A stretch of 29,752 nt of DNA from a virus: IMG/VR virus record IMGVR_UViG_3300031963_000678, positions 1 through 29,752 of that record; one strand, 5' to 3'. The translations under genes were made by a program, and so were the position numbers. Shown piece after piece: positions 8,426 through 15,057 of this stretch; position 1 is the stretch's first letter; each line of letters starts with the position of its first letter. The notes beneath the pieces were generated by a model that searched no databases, had not been told where the DNA came from, and worked only from the letters and a program-made list of their open reading frames with translations.

Positions 8426-8874
8426 TTGTTCAGTGCTGTGCGTATCCGCATCTTAAGCTCCTTGCTCACTTGACTACTGCCAAACAAATCCTTTTGCTGA
8501 AATACATCCGTCCATTGACGTGGGGAAAGGTTGGTACTTAGTCCCTCGTGAACATACCATGCATAGCCGCGTCCACTGCTATTTTTGGCATCCCAGTCCC
8601 ATGATGCAGTGATATCAACACCACCTTGCGAGATAGAAAAACTGTCACGCCCGCTTCTGTAAAGATCTCCCAAGTCAAAGATATTACGAGGACTTGTGAC
8701 TACTTCTCCGCTTTTGCGTTCTGTTTCGCCATCGTAATTCCATCTATCTTCTAAAAATTGATCGCGAAAATAATCGTTCACGTCAAAACGTGTCCACGTT
8801 TCAAACGCTTTGATAAGTTTCTTTTCAATGTTTCCAGGATTGATAAGCTCGCCCCCGACGATGGTTCCGCTCAT
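8422..8874 (-). CDS. Head-tail joining / minor tail protein (HK97 gp10-like)
   Basis: A 150-residue soluble protein with IFDLGDLYRSG and SWDWDAKNSSGRGYAWYVHEGL in its middle. The latter recalls the Y(A)xxVHxG pattern I associate with HK97 gp10-like head-tail joining proteins, which sit between connector genes and the tail terminator/tube. It overlaps both neighbours by 4 nt. Function inferred: stabilising the neck or forming part of the head-tail interface. No enzyme motif. Confidence 0.5.
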   Translation of the reverse strand: MSGTIVGGELINPGNIEKKLIKAFETWTRFDVNDYFRDQFLEDRWNYDGETERKSGEVVTSPRNIFDLGDLYRSGRDSFSISQGGVDITASWDWDAKNSSGRGYAWYVHEGLSTNLSPRQWTDVFQQKDLFGSSQVSKELKMRIRTALNK

Positions 8875-9281
8875 GGCGCTATTAGATTACGAAGAATTAA
8901 ATCAGGAATTAAGAAGCGGCAGCGCTCGTAAGCAATATCATCGCCAGGGAAAAATCGTGGCGTGGCATCTGGAAATCTGCGCACCATCCTGTCCATTGCT
9001 AAAGCAAGCGTATTGCTATTAGGCGTATATTGCACTAACACTACCTCCCAAACTTGCGTCACCTTGACCGTGCCTCCCAATGGAGAACGAGGCGCAAGTT
9101 CAGGGAACTCTCGCATGGTCACTTCCAAGCCTTTCACTTTCCATTCTTTTGGCACGCTTTGCCTGCCCACTACATACACAGCAGGAAGCGTGGACGCATT
9201 AGGCAATGTGTAAGTGCCAATCAAATTGGGCGATGCAGAAAGCAGTTCTGTAACTGTTTCACGCAGTTGAGAAATGTTCAT
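8871..9281 (-). CDS. Tail completion / tail terminator protein
   Basis: A 136-residue protein whose mixed alpha/beta pattern (N-terminal helix MNISQLRETVTELLSAS, then strands such as LPAVYVVGRQSVP and TQVWEVVLVQYTPN, then a C-terminal helix ALAMDRMVRRFP) fits the tail terminator fold (lambda gpU, SPP1 gp17). Such proteins cap the tube and bind the head completion ring. Its ATG comes only two bases after the T-run of an intrinsic terminator (9283-9310) and there is no usable Shine-Dalgarno sequence outside the hairpin stem, so expression should depend on read-through or a re-opened stem. Confidence 0.55.
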   Translation of the reverse strand: MNISQLRETVTELLSASPNLIGTYTLPNASTLPAVYVVGRQSVPKEWKVKGLEVTMREFPELAPRSPLGGTVKVTQVWEVVLVQYTPNSNTLALAMDRMVRRFPDATPRFFPGDDIAYERCRFLIPDLILRNLIAP

Positions 9282-9282
9282 T

Positions 9283-9310
9283 AAAAAGCCTGTCCCCGTA
9301 GGGACAGGCT
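9283..9310 (-). terminator. Intrinsic terminator after the tail tube gene
   Basis: On the minus strand a perfect 10-bp stem AGCCTGTCCC / GGGACAGGCT with loop TACG is followed by TTTTT (9287-9283, first T shared with the stem). It lies after the stop of the major tail protein gene and directly before the ATG at 9281. It would make the tail tube mRNA end here while leaking enough for the downstream tail genes. Confidence 0.9.
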
Positions 9311-9334
9311 AGCGAATTAACAATGGAAGAATGA

Positions 9335-9913
9335 TCAGCTATTAGGAGCAGTCGGGATAATGCTGCCAGTCTCAGAAGCATTCTGGTGAATGCCAATGCG
9401 ACCACGGCTGGTCAGATCAAAGGTGACTTCCACGAGGTTATCAGCAGGATAGCTCTCGTTGTAGTTCATCACGCAAGCAACAAATGCCACCCGGTCATAG
9501 TAGTAAGTGTTGCCTGAAGCGCCCAGTTGCTTATTGATTTCCACGTACACTTCGTGGTTCTTGTCGTAACGACTAGCGCTAACTGCTTGGAAAGCTTCGT
9601 CAAAGCTGTTGGGCAGGAATACAGTGCCATCAACGTCCTTCTGGAAGTAGGAAGTGATGGAAGCAGTGGCTTGGCTGGTAGTGATCACGCTATCAGCGAA
9701 ACCGCCACCGCCCAGCAGGTAGAATTCTTGGTTGCCATCGTTAAAGGCAACAGAAGCAGTGGTGGCTGCTTGCAGAGTGTAGAGAGTGGGAGCGCCGCTA
9801 ACGGTGAAAGTAGCGCCAGACTGAGTGATGATGGGACGGGAAGTGCCACCAATAGAGCCCACGCGGACAATCACGTCCTGGCTCTTCACTAGCTCAGTGG
9901 GATGGTAGAGCAT
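9335..9913 (-). CDS. Major tail tube protein
   Basis: A 192-residue beta-rich protein with many Thr/Ser/Gly/Asn (e.g. SGATFTVSGAPTLYTLQAATTASVAF). It contains VEVTFDLTSRGRIGI near the end, as in tube proteins that need a closing strand. Position between connectors and tail completion genes, a good ribosome-binding site (GAGGA, 8 nt before ATG) and its own downstream terminator all point to an abundant structural protein. The upstream leader TTTCCCATTGAGGA also appears before the internal scaffold start at 13191. Confidence 0.75.
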   Translation of the reverse strand: MLYHPTELVKSQDVIVRVGSIGGTSRPIITQSGATFTVSGAPTLYTLQAATTASVAFNDGNQEFYLLGGGGFADSVITTSQATASITSYFQKDVDGTVFLPNSFDEAFQAVSASRYDKNHEVYVEINKQLGASGNTYYYDRVAFVACVMNYNESYPADNLVEVTFDLTSRGRIGIHQNASETGSIIPTAPNS

Positions 9914-9942
9914 TAGAAAATCCTCAATGGGAAAGAAGAGAG

Positions 9943-10332
9943 TTAAGCGTTGTCCACGCTTCCTTTGCCAATCAGTCTAAAAATACCCCTGACTGGCGTG
10001 CCTAAAAATTGCCAATAGTGAATAGCAATTTGTTCATTAGGCAACAATTCAAACCTTCCTTCTCTTCCATTGATTGTTGCCTGAGCAGAATCACCAACAG
10101 TTACGCCAGACAAAGTAAGGGGGCTGGTCATCCTGCCTTCCATGTAGACGGCAGTCATGTCAGCCCCAAGTAGTTGGTCGTAACGCGGATTGTTTTTCTG
10201 CTTCAGCGTGGCGTAAAAAGTAACGCCTGTCGCCACTGGAATGTAATTACCAGTTTCGCTGTCAAGTGCATATCCAGATGCCACACTAAATACCAAAGTG
10301 GCATTTGCAAGTGGCTCCAGGAAATTGCTCAC
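9943..10332 (-). CDS. Head closure / stopper-like protein
   Basis: A 129-residue beta-rich protein (FYATLKQKNNPRYDQLLGADMTAVYMEGR and NEQIAIHYWQFLGTPVRGIFRLIGKG), overlapping the upstream connector gene by 4 nt. Size, beta content and position between the adaptor and the tail tube gene suit a head closure (SPP1 gp16-like) protein that sits below the portal ring. No diagnostic motif is visible, so this is mostly a positional call. Confidence 0.45.
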   Translation of the reverse strand: MSNFLEPLANATLVFSVASGYALDSETGNYIPVATGVTFYATLKQKNNPRYDQLLGADMTAVYMEGRMTSPLTLSGVTVGDSAQATINGREGRFELLPNEQIAIHYWQFLGTPVRGIFRLIGKGSVDNA

Positions 10333-10640
10333 ACGACAAACCCAACGGAAGAAAGAGGAAGATTATTGGTCATTCGTTTAAACTCCTGACCGTATTGAGT
10401 GGCATCAAGCCCCTCGCCATATACTTTGCCGTCAGTGGCACCAATTTGAATGCCCATTTGAGCTAGTTGAATGGCAATGATATGAGCAGCAAGGAACTTT
10501 ACTGCCCTATCAGTTTGATCCCCGAACACATCAACAGAGGCGTCATAAGCAGCTTCCGTGATGGCACCATTCACGATGCCAGATGGATGTGGACTGAATT
10601 CAGGAAAGCGCTCAAGGAAGCTTGCATAGGTGACTGCCAT
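10329..10640 (-). CDS. Head-tail connector (adaptor) protein, DUF4054-like
   Basis: A 103-residue helical protein with FLERFPEFSPHPSGIVNGAI, TEAAYDASVDVFG and DRAVKFLAAHIIAIQLAQMG. This is the pattern of gp6-like/DUF4054 adaptors (FrxxFPEFxxxxxxxVxxxIxxA...AxxxLxAHxLxL). The protein forms a ring under the portal that receives the closure protein. It lies two bases after the preceding gene's stop and overlaps the next by 4 nt. Confidence 0.7.
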   Translation of the reverse strand: MAVTYASFLERFPEFSPHPSGIVNGAITEAAYDASVDVFGDQTDRAVKFLAAHIIAIQLAQMGIQIGATDGKVYGEGLDATQYGQEFKRMTNNLPLSSVGFVV

Positions 10641-10642
10641 AA

Positions 10643-11029
10643 TCAGGCCTTCCCAATGCGAATAGCTTCAATGCGCTTTGCAATGGCATTCCTCACGCGG
10701 ACGCGCCCTTCAATTTTCTTCCAATCGCCCAGACGGTCTGGATCATGGATGAGTTCAATGGCGCGAATAGCTTGCGTAAGGGGAAGTTCGCTAAGGCTTT
10801 GAACATTTTCAGGCAGATTTTCTACCATCACTTGTTCTTGCATTTCTTCAATGGCGCCAATAGCAAGAAGCTTTTTGACAGTGCCGTTTTCCTTCGCTTC
10901 CTTCCATTTTTCATCAGGGATTTCCTGATTAAGACCAGGCGTCAGTTGAATGAGCCCACTCTTGGTGATAATGCCAAACCCTGCATCACGAGGGGGATTT
11001 TCAAGTTCGGGACGATAAGCAATGAGCAT
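10643..11029 (-). CDS. Hypothetical head gene between capsid and connector
   Basis: A 128-residue protein beginning MLIAYRPELENPPRDAGFGI with a long charged helical second half (LTQAIRAIELIHDPDRLGDWKKIEGRVRVRNAIAKR). No recognised domain. Location between the major capsid gene and the DUF4054-like adaptor suggests a virion or head-completion role. The 56 bp before it hold no strong Shine-Dalgarno; the start codon lies in a short AT-rich inverted repeat (CATTGTT...AACAAT). Confidence 0.6.
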   Translation of the reverse strand: MLIAYRPELENPPRDAGFGIITKSGLIQLTPGLNQEIPDEKWKEAKENGTVKKLLAIGAIEEMQEQVMVENLPENVQSLSELPLTQAIRAIELIHDPDRLGDWKKIEGRVRVRNAIAKRIEAIRIGKA

Positions 11030-11085
11030 TGTTCAAGAAAAACAATTGCACATAGCTTAACGTCCCTCTTCTTGATTAACTATCC

Positions 11086-11994
11086 TCAGGCGGAAGCCTG
11101 AACGTAGATCATGCTCTTGGGATAGTACAGAGCAACGCCACCAACGCGGGCATGAGCGGGAACAATGAATTCCAGACCACGCTGTTGAGGCGGGAACAGC
11201 TCAAGAGGCTGAGGAATGTGCAGTTGCACTTTCTCAGGATCACGCTTGTACACAACCATGCGGTCAGTGTTCAGCACGCTGTTGTCAGCTTCCAACTGGT
11301 TGATGGGCTCAACGTTGCGGATGTAGGGGTTGGTACGCAGGAAGTATTCCAGCACAGTCACGTCCGAAGAATCGGAGTTGCGAGTGGTGCTGATCTTGTT
11401 GTAATCTGCGTAGGACAGCAGAATGGTGTCGGGCTGTTCCTTCATCTTGGAGCCGTTGATGATGGCAGTCACGCCATAGTTCAGCAGTTCCAGCATTTCT
11501 TGGGCAGTGGTGCCAGCGGTGGTGAACCACTTATCAGCAGCAACAACGTCCACGGTGGAGTTGTTGAAGAAACCAGCCAAGCCCACAGTGCTTTCACCGA
11601 AGAAAGCAAGGCTTTCCACTTTCTCTTCATAGGCACGACGCACAGCAGCAGCACGACGCTGCTCCAGAGCGATGTTGGCCATTTGAGCAGCACGCAGTTC
11701 CTGCACGGTGTAACCGAAGCTACCGCCGAAGGAACGAATGTTGATGCTCTTCTCCACTTGGCTGATGTCGGCACGGGGCAGATCATCGGCGGCATCCGCA
11801 ATCAGACGGAACTCACCAGTGGAGTCCATGATGCGGTAGGTGAAGGTTTGAGCACCAGGGCCAGCTTCGCTGGTCACAGGCAGCACAGTCGGATATTTGA
11901 TATCCGCATACTGCACTTCAAACACTTGGGGGCGGATGTACTCAAGCTGACGCTCAAGAAACAGGCCCGCGTCATCCATACGGAATTCAGACAT
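11086..11994 (-). CDS. Major capsid protein (DUF2184-like)
   Basis: A 302-residue shell protein starting MSEFRMDDAGLFLERQLEYI. Features that fit the DUF2184 capsid family (HK97 fold): an N-terminal helix ending in a PxVFExxYADIKYP segment, an extended loop with GAQTFTYRIMDSTGEFRLI, a long spine helix region (VQELRAAQMANIALEQRRAAAVRRAYEEKV), and a C-terminal VPAHARVGGVALYYP. The frame is open upstream to 12045, but the ATG at 11994 has AGGAGG about 10 nt before it and is chosen. It comes just after the decoration-like gene and the protease/scaffold. The 3' end forms a 6-bp hairpin without a T-run. Confidence 0.88.
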   Translation of the reverse strand: MSEFRMDDAGLFLERQLEYIRPQVFEVQYADIKYPTVLPVTSEAGPGAQTFTYRIMDSTGEFRLIADAADDLPRADISQVEKSINIRSFGGSFGYTVQELRAAQMANIALEQRRAAAVRRAYEEKVESLAFFGESTVGLAGFFNNSTVDVVAADKWFTTAGTTAQEMLELLNYGVTAIINGSKMKEQPDTILLSYADYNKISTTRNSDSSDVTVLEYFLRTNPYIRNVEPINQLEADNSVLNTDRMVVYKRDPEKVQLHIPQPLELFPPQQRGLEFIVPAHARVGGVALYYPKSMIYVQASA

Positions 11995-12010
11995 TTTTAA
12001 GAGCCTCCTA

Positions 12011-12571
12011 TCAAGAATCAGCAGAGAGGGTGAAGCTCGGACCATTCAGCTCCAGCACAGCGAGGCCGCTGCCGGTGGTGGAGGTGAGGAAACGAGCGTT
12101 GGCCAGGCGAACAGTCTTGCCCGATGCAAAAGCATGGGAGAACTGACCAGCCTTGCCAGTGCCACTGGCGGAATACAGCACACGCACGGGCGATGCGGGA
12201 GTAACAGCGCCAGTCACGTAGACGGCCACTGCACCTTCGTTAGCCACGTTCATAGCTTGCTGATTCTTCACGCCAGGACGGCTGTTGGCGTCCAGAGCAG
12301 TTTCATCAACATAGGTGAGGACGTTAACGCCCAGCACAGTGTCAGAAGCGCCAGAAATGGTAGTAGCAGAATTGCCGACAGTACCAGCGGTGTTATACAC
12401 AGCAAGGTTACCGAAAGCAACAACTGCGCCAGTCTCATTGACATAGGTGCCAATGGTATTGTCGCGGATGTCAGACAGTTGACCTTCCAGCAGTGCAGTT
12501 TGCGCCAGAGCGTAGCTCTGTTGCACGCCACCAGCGGAGGCAGTGCCCGAAGCAGAGAAAGTTACGGCCAT
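12011..12571 (-). CDS. Capsid decoration / structural cement protein
   Basis: A 186-residue protein, low complexity in Ala, Gly, Thr, Ser and Val, with a beta-rich pattern typical of head decoration or cement proteins (e.g. VNETGAVVAFGNLAVYNTAG and NVANEGAVAVYVTGAV). It lies between protease/scaffold and major capsid gene, the usual place, and has a strong ribosome-binding site (AAGGAGG, 10 nt before ATG), consistent with high output. The Ala/Thr-Gly-rich beta pattern with DUF2184-type capsids suggests a cement protein; exact family uncertain. Confidence 0.65.
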   Translation of the reverse strand: MAVTFSASGTASAGGVQQSYALAQTALLEGQLSDIRDNTIGTYVNETGAVVAFGNLAVYNTAGTVGNSATTISGASDTVLGVNVLTYVDETALDANSRPGVKNQQAMNVANEGAVAVYVTGAVTPASPVRVLYSASGTGKAGQFSHAFASGKTVRLANARFLTSTTGSGLAVLELNGPSFTLSADS

Positions 12572-12573
12572 AA

Positions 12574-13191
12574 TTACTTAGCCTCCTTGGAGATGGAAAG
12601 AGGCTTCTTCCATGCATTCTGCAGCATGTCCATATAGGACGAAGGTGCAGACACAGGAGAAGCAATGGAAGCTACGGCTTTACGCAGCTCATCAGTGGTA
12701 GCGGAATCTTTGCGACCCTCAGAGAGAGTGTCAAACATTGCCTGCACGTAGTCGTCGCTCTTCTCAGAAAGATCAAGCTCGTCACCACGCACTGCCTTGA
12801 TGGAGTCAACCATCACTTCGCGAGCAGTTTTGCCAGCGAAGTCATAGGCGGCATCGAGAACGGGCTTAGCCTTCTCGACGAGAGCAACACGCTCTTCCAC
12901 CATGGAATCAAGATTGATTTCCTTGGCGGCAGCCAGTTCAGCGTTCAGTTCTTCAACCTGCTCAGCCAGAGCATCAGCGCGACCCTCAGCGGAATCACAC
13001 TTGCCCTTCATTTCCTTATGCATGGCGTCCATTTCGGACTTCATGGAATCGGCGGCGGCTTGCAGCTCGTCGTACTTCTTCTTCATGTCCTCGTAGGACA
13101 TCTTGGCGTCTTCGCGTTCTTTAGTGATCGCAAGAGCAACGCTCTCCGTCACTTCAAACTCGGCGCCGTCGAAAACGACTTTTGCGCTCAT
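12574..13191 (-). CDS. Scaffolding protein from an internal start (lambda Nu3-like)
   Basis: Within the protease/scaffold gene, Met193 (ATG at 13191, MSAKVVFDGAEFEV) is preceded by TTTCCATTGAGGA, with GAGG about 11 nt before the ATG. The same TTTCC(C)ATTGAGGA leader precedes the tail tube ATG at 9913. This would yield a 205-residue scaffold without protease, as lambda Nu3 is made inside gene C. In-frame, same stop. Inferred from sequence; not proven. Confidence 0.55.
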   Translation of the reverse strand: MSAKVVFDGAEFEVTESVALAITKEREDAKMSYEDMKKKYDELQAAADSMKSEMDAMHKEMKGKCDSAEGRADALAEQVEELNAELAAAKEINLDSMVEERVALVEKAKPVLDAAYDFAGKTAREVMVDSIKAVRGDELDLSEKSDDYVQAMFDTLSEGRKDSATTDELRKAVASIASPVSAPSSYMDMLQNAWKKPLSISKEAK

Positions 13192-13767
13192 AGTTGTAGT
13201 TTCCTCAATGGAAATTAGGGAAGGATCAGCAGCATCTTGACGATCAAGATGAAGCTTCACTTGCGGGCCAGCGCGGCCCCGACGAACAACGGCGATGTGA
13301 TTACCAAGGATTTCCTTTTGGATGCCATCGTAATGTTCACCGCTATCAGTAACGCCAGGCGTTGGATCATAGTTGACCCTATAGCCAGCGCTTACCTCAC
13401 GAGCATCACCACGCATGATGCGTTCAATGGTGTCTTGGTCGGTGATTGTCATCACCGCCTTAACAAAGCCATTGTCATACACCACTTCAGTGCCGCTAAA
13501 TCCTACTTGGTAGTCTTTAGTATTTTCGGCATCGAGAAGAACTGGTGGGTGCTCCGAAGTGATTGCCTTGCCCGCAAAGGAAGCAAGACTATCGGGAGAC
13601 GCCACTTCCATTTCGGGCCTGTATTCACGACGCACAGAACCATCAGCATCTGTATAGAGCTGAATGCCAGTGCGAGCAATGGAGGCCCACGCCCGAAGAT
13701 AGCCCTCAGGCGTCACCTCATATTTCTCAATAGGAGAGAAATCGTATCGGCAAGATGTGGTGCTCAT
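12574..13767 (-). CDS. Prohead protease (DUF2213-like) fused to scaffolding domain
   Basis: A 397-residue two-part protein. Residues 1 to about 180 resemble DUF2213/S78-like prohead proteases: AITSEHPPVLL gives a candidate catalytic His73, REVSAGYRVNY gives Ser126, and GNHIAVVRRGRAG gives His157. Residues about 195-340 are highly charged heptad-like helix (EDAKMSYEDMKKKYDELQAAADSMKSEMD...), as in scaffold proteins. The protease should remove the scaffold and itself during head maturation. An internal ATG with its own GAGGA sits at the joint (13191). It is the first gene of the minus-strand late run and faces the regulator promoter region. Confidence 0.85.
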   Translation of the reverse strand: MSTTSCRYDFSPIEKYEVTPEGYLRAWASIARTGIQLYTDADGSVRREYRPEMEVASPDSLASFAGKAITSEHPPVLLDAENTKDYQVGFSGTEVVYDNGFVKAVMTITDQDTIERIMRGDAREVSAGYRVNYDPTPGVTDSGEHYDGIQKEILGNHIAVVRRGRAGPQVKLHLDRQDAADPSLISIEETTTMSAKVVFDGAEFEVTESVALAITKEREDAKMSYEDMKKKYDELQAAADSMKSEMDAMHKEMKGKCDSAEGRADALAEQVEELNAELAAAKEINLDSMVEERVALVEKAKPVLDAAYDFAGKTAREVMVDSIKAVRGDELDLSEKSDDYVQAMFDTLSEGRKDSATTDELRKAVASIASPVSAPSSYMDMLQNAWKKPLSISKEAK

Positions 13768-13781
13768 ATACTCACTTTACC

Positions 13782-13798
13782 AATAAACTTAGTTTATT
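13782..13798. promoter_or_regulatory. Palindromic operator in the divergent promoter region
   Basis: AATAAACT-T-AGTTTATT is a perfect inverted repeat with 8-bp arms about one central base. It sits in the 63-bp gap between the divergently transcribed protease/scaffold gene and the HTH gene, in the spacer of the plus-strand promoter and overlapping the minus-strand -10. It is the natural candidate binding site for the HTH protein encoded next to it. Confidence 0.65.
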
Positions 13799-13801
13799 AT
13801 A
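13796..13801 (-). promoter_or_regulatory. -10 element of a minus-strand late promoter
   Basis: On the minus strand the sequence is exactly TATAAT, about 29 nt before the ATG of the protease/scaffold gene. No good -35 element is seen 17 nt upstream, so it may need an activator. It overlaps the palindrome at 13782-13798. Confidence 0.4.
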
Positions 13802-13830
13802 AAAACAACTATTCAGAACTGACTAGGAAA

Positions 13831-14115
13831 ATGATGCTCCTTAGGAAAAGCAACGCAGACGTGCTTAAGATGCCTCATCAACAAGCCCGTCTTCTCATTG
13901 CTTCTCGCATCAAAGAGGCCCGCCTTAACAGCGGGCTTTCTCAGAAGGACGTAGCAAACGCGCTGCACACTAGTCAAAGCTCATATTCACGAATGGAACG
14001 CGCTGAACTGGCTCCCGACTGCGTGCAAATTCGCACTCTTAGCGGCCTTTATGGAATTAGTGTTCTGTGGCTGATGGGCTACCCCTCGTTCATTGTCAAT
14101 GCCAAGCGTGAATGA
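13831..14115 (+). CDS. XRE-family HTH transcriptional regulator
   Basis: A 94-residue DNA-binding protein. Its core, ASRIKEARLNSGLSQKDVANALHTSQSSYSRMERAELAPD, is a classic lambda-Cro/C1-type helix-turn-helix (SQKDVANAL - recognition helix TSQSSYSRMERG-like), followed by a helical tail (LSGLYGISVLWLMGYPS) that may dimerise. The ATG at 13831 has AGGA five nt upstream; an alternative ATG lies at 13870. It is read opposite to the surrounding head genes and is alone in its transcript. Its promoter contains a palindromic operator, so it probably controls itself and possibly the protease/scaffold gene. Its stop abuts the stop of the convergent next gene. It has no peptidase domain, so RecA-type cleavage is not expected. 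Confidence 0.88.
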   Translation: MMLLRKSNADVLKMPHQQARLLIASRIKEARLNSGLSQKDVANALHTSQSSYSRMERAELAPDCVQIRTLSGLYGISVLWLMGYPSFIVNAKRE

Positions 14116-14430
14116 TCAATCTTCGTCATCGTCGTCTTCTCCGCGAATGTCACGAAGCTGGTCTTCAATGCCTTCCATGATGTAAGACTTTGCCATTGCC
14201 TCAATTTCAAAAGTGAGGAATTTAGTTGGCTCAAAATGAGGGTCAGGCTTCTCGTAGACGCTCATCACATAGATGTGAGTTTCATCAAGCCTGCCATTCT
14301 TGAAGCATTGCTTTTCTACTAACTCCCATCGCGAAGTGTTGCGATGCTCATTAGAAGAAAGGATGGAAAGTGCCTGCAAAAGACCAATGCCTTCGTCTTC
14401 TTGCTCGATTACGCGCACGTATTCGCTCAT
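14116..14430 (-). CDS. Acidic hypothetical protein
   Basis: A 104-residue protein ending in a very acidic tail (DIRGEDDDDED). N-terminal MSEYVRVIEQEDEGIGLLQALSIL is helical, and the middle has WELVEKQCFKNGRLDETHIYVMSVYEK with beta character. No recognised family. It overlaps the upstream gene by 4 nt (ATGA), so they are likely one transcript, and it converges on the HTH gene with adjacent stop codons and no space for a terminator. Confidence 0.6.
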   Translation of the reverse strand: MSEYVRVIEQEDEGIGLLQALSILSSNEHRNTSRWELVEKQCFKNGRLDETHIYVMSVYEKPDPHFEPTKFLTFEIEAMAKSYIMEGIEDQLRDIRGEDDDDED

Positions 14431-14792
14431 TGGTCTGTGTTACGACTTTCCACCATTTTAATAATGCGATTTGCCCACGCCCTACCAGCATCGCCTCCCC
14501 ATAGAAGCCATGCAATGTAGCCCGCGTCATCTTCACCTCCGCTTTTGTTCTTTTCATGGCGAGAAAAGAATGCAGACATGCGTTTGATGGTGGCATAGCT
14601 GATCTTGCTGCCACCAGCTAAATCACCAGCCCTGGCAACGCCACTGCCAATGCCCTGCTTACCCGCCTCCTGCGTCGTCAAGCCGCCTTTACCGTGCTTC
14701 TTGCGTAGTTCCAAGCCGCGACGGGCAGCGCTTCTTACGGCAGCAGGAGGGGCGAAACTTTCAGCGTCGCCCCTCAGCGCTTTTTTCCGCAA
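14427..14792 (-). CDS. Conserved phage protein with RHExN / WLLWGGDAGRAWA signature
   Basis: A 121-residue basic protein. It contains PPAAVRSAARRGLELRKKHGKGG, then VARAGDLAGG..ISYATIKRMSAFFSRHEKNK and AGYIAWLLWGGDAGRAWANRII. I recall this signature from a family of unknown function common in marine tailed phages, often encoded near or fused to portal and head genes. Very basic N-terminus and helices could bind DNA, but no experimental role is known to me. Its start lies within the end of the upstream gene (about 19-nt overlap). Confidence 0.65.
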   Translation of the reverse strand: MRKKALRGDAESFAPPAAVRSAARRGLELRKKHGKGGLTTQEAGKQGIGSGVARAGDLAGGSKISYATIKRMSAFFSRHEKNKSGGEDDAGYIAWLLWGGDAGRAWANRIIKMVESRNTDQ

Positions 14793-15031
14793 CTCCCATC
14801 CATTTCTTCTTCCTCTTCCTCCTCTTCGCCAATCATCTCCTTAAAGAAGCCCATGTAGTATTCGTCGCTCATATCTTCTTTCGGCTTGCGCGTCATACCA
14901 GCTTCAGACAGTGCGATTGCTAGTGCTTGCTTCGGGCTCTTTACTGCCTCGCCACTGCTGCTCTTCAGCTTGCCTCCTTTAAACTCGCGCATTACGTTGG
15001 CAATCTTTGCCTGCTTCTCTTTCTTGGTCAT
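14774..15031 (-). CDS. Small conserved protein, DUF6496-like
   Basis: An 85-residue protein starting MTKKEKQAKIANVMREFKGGKLKSSSG...SPKQALAIALSEAG. The KIANVMREFKxGKLxSSSGxxVxxxKQAxAIALSEAG pattern matches DUF6496-type proteins found widely in phages and bacteria; function unknown. A run of eight Glu lies near the C-terminus. Start context is TTTGAACCATGAC without a Shine-Dalgarno sequence, like three genes at the right of the window. Confidence 0.65.
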   Translation of the reverse strand: MTKKEKQAKIANVMREFKGGKLKSSSGEAVKSPKQALAIALSEAGMTRKPKEDMSDEYYMGFFKEMIGEEEEEEEEMDGSCGKKR

Positions 15032-15057
15032 GGTTCAAATGCTTTTATTAAGCATAA

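Larger units (their letters stand above)
13776..13803 (+). promoter_or_regulatory. Likely promoter of the HTH regulator gene
   Basis: TTTACC (13776-13781) and TATAAA (13798-13803) are separated by 16 nt and lie about 28 nt before the regulator ATG (13831). Each matches four or five of six consensus positions. A palindrome fills the whole spacer. Confidence 0.5.

Noticed and set aside
11080-11103. Hairpin TCAGGC-TTCC-GCCTGA at the end of the capsid gene
   Set aside because: No T-run follows, so not called as a terminator.
11152-12000. 282-codon plus-strand ORF opposite the major capsid gene
   Set aside because: Exact antisense to the capsid frame; open only because of codon bias there.
13237-13830. 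Upstream extension of the HTH ORF
   Set aside because: It runs antisense through the protease/scaffold gene and across the promoter region; the ATG at 13831 has its own AGGA.
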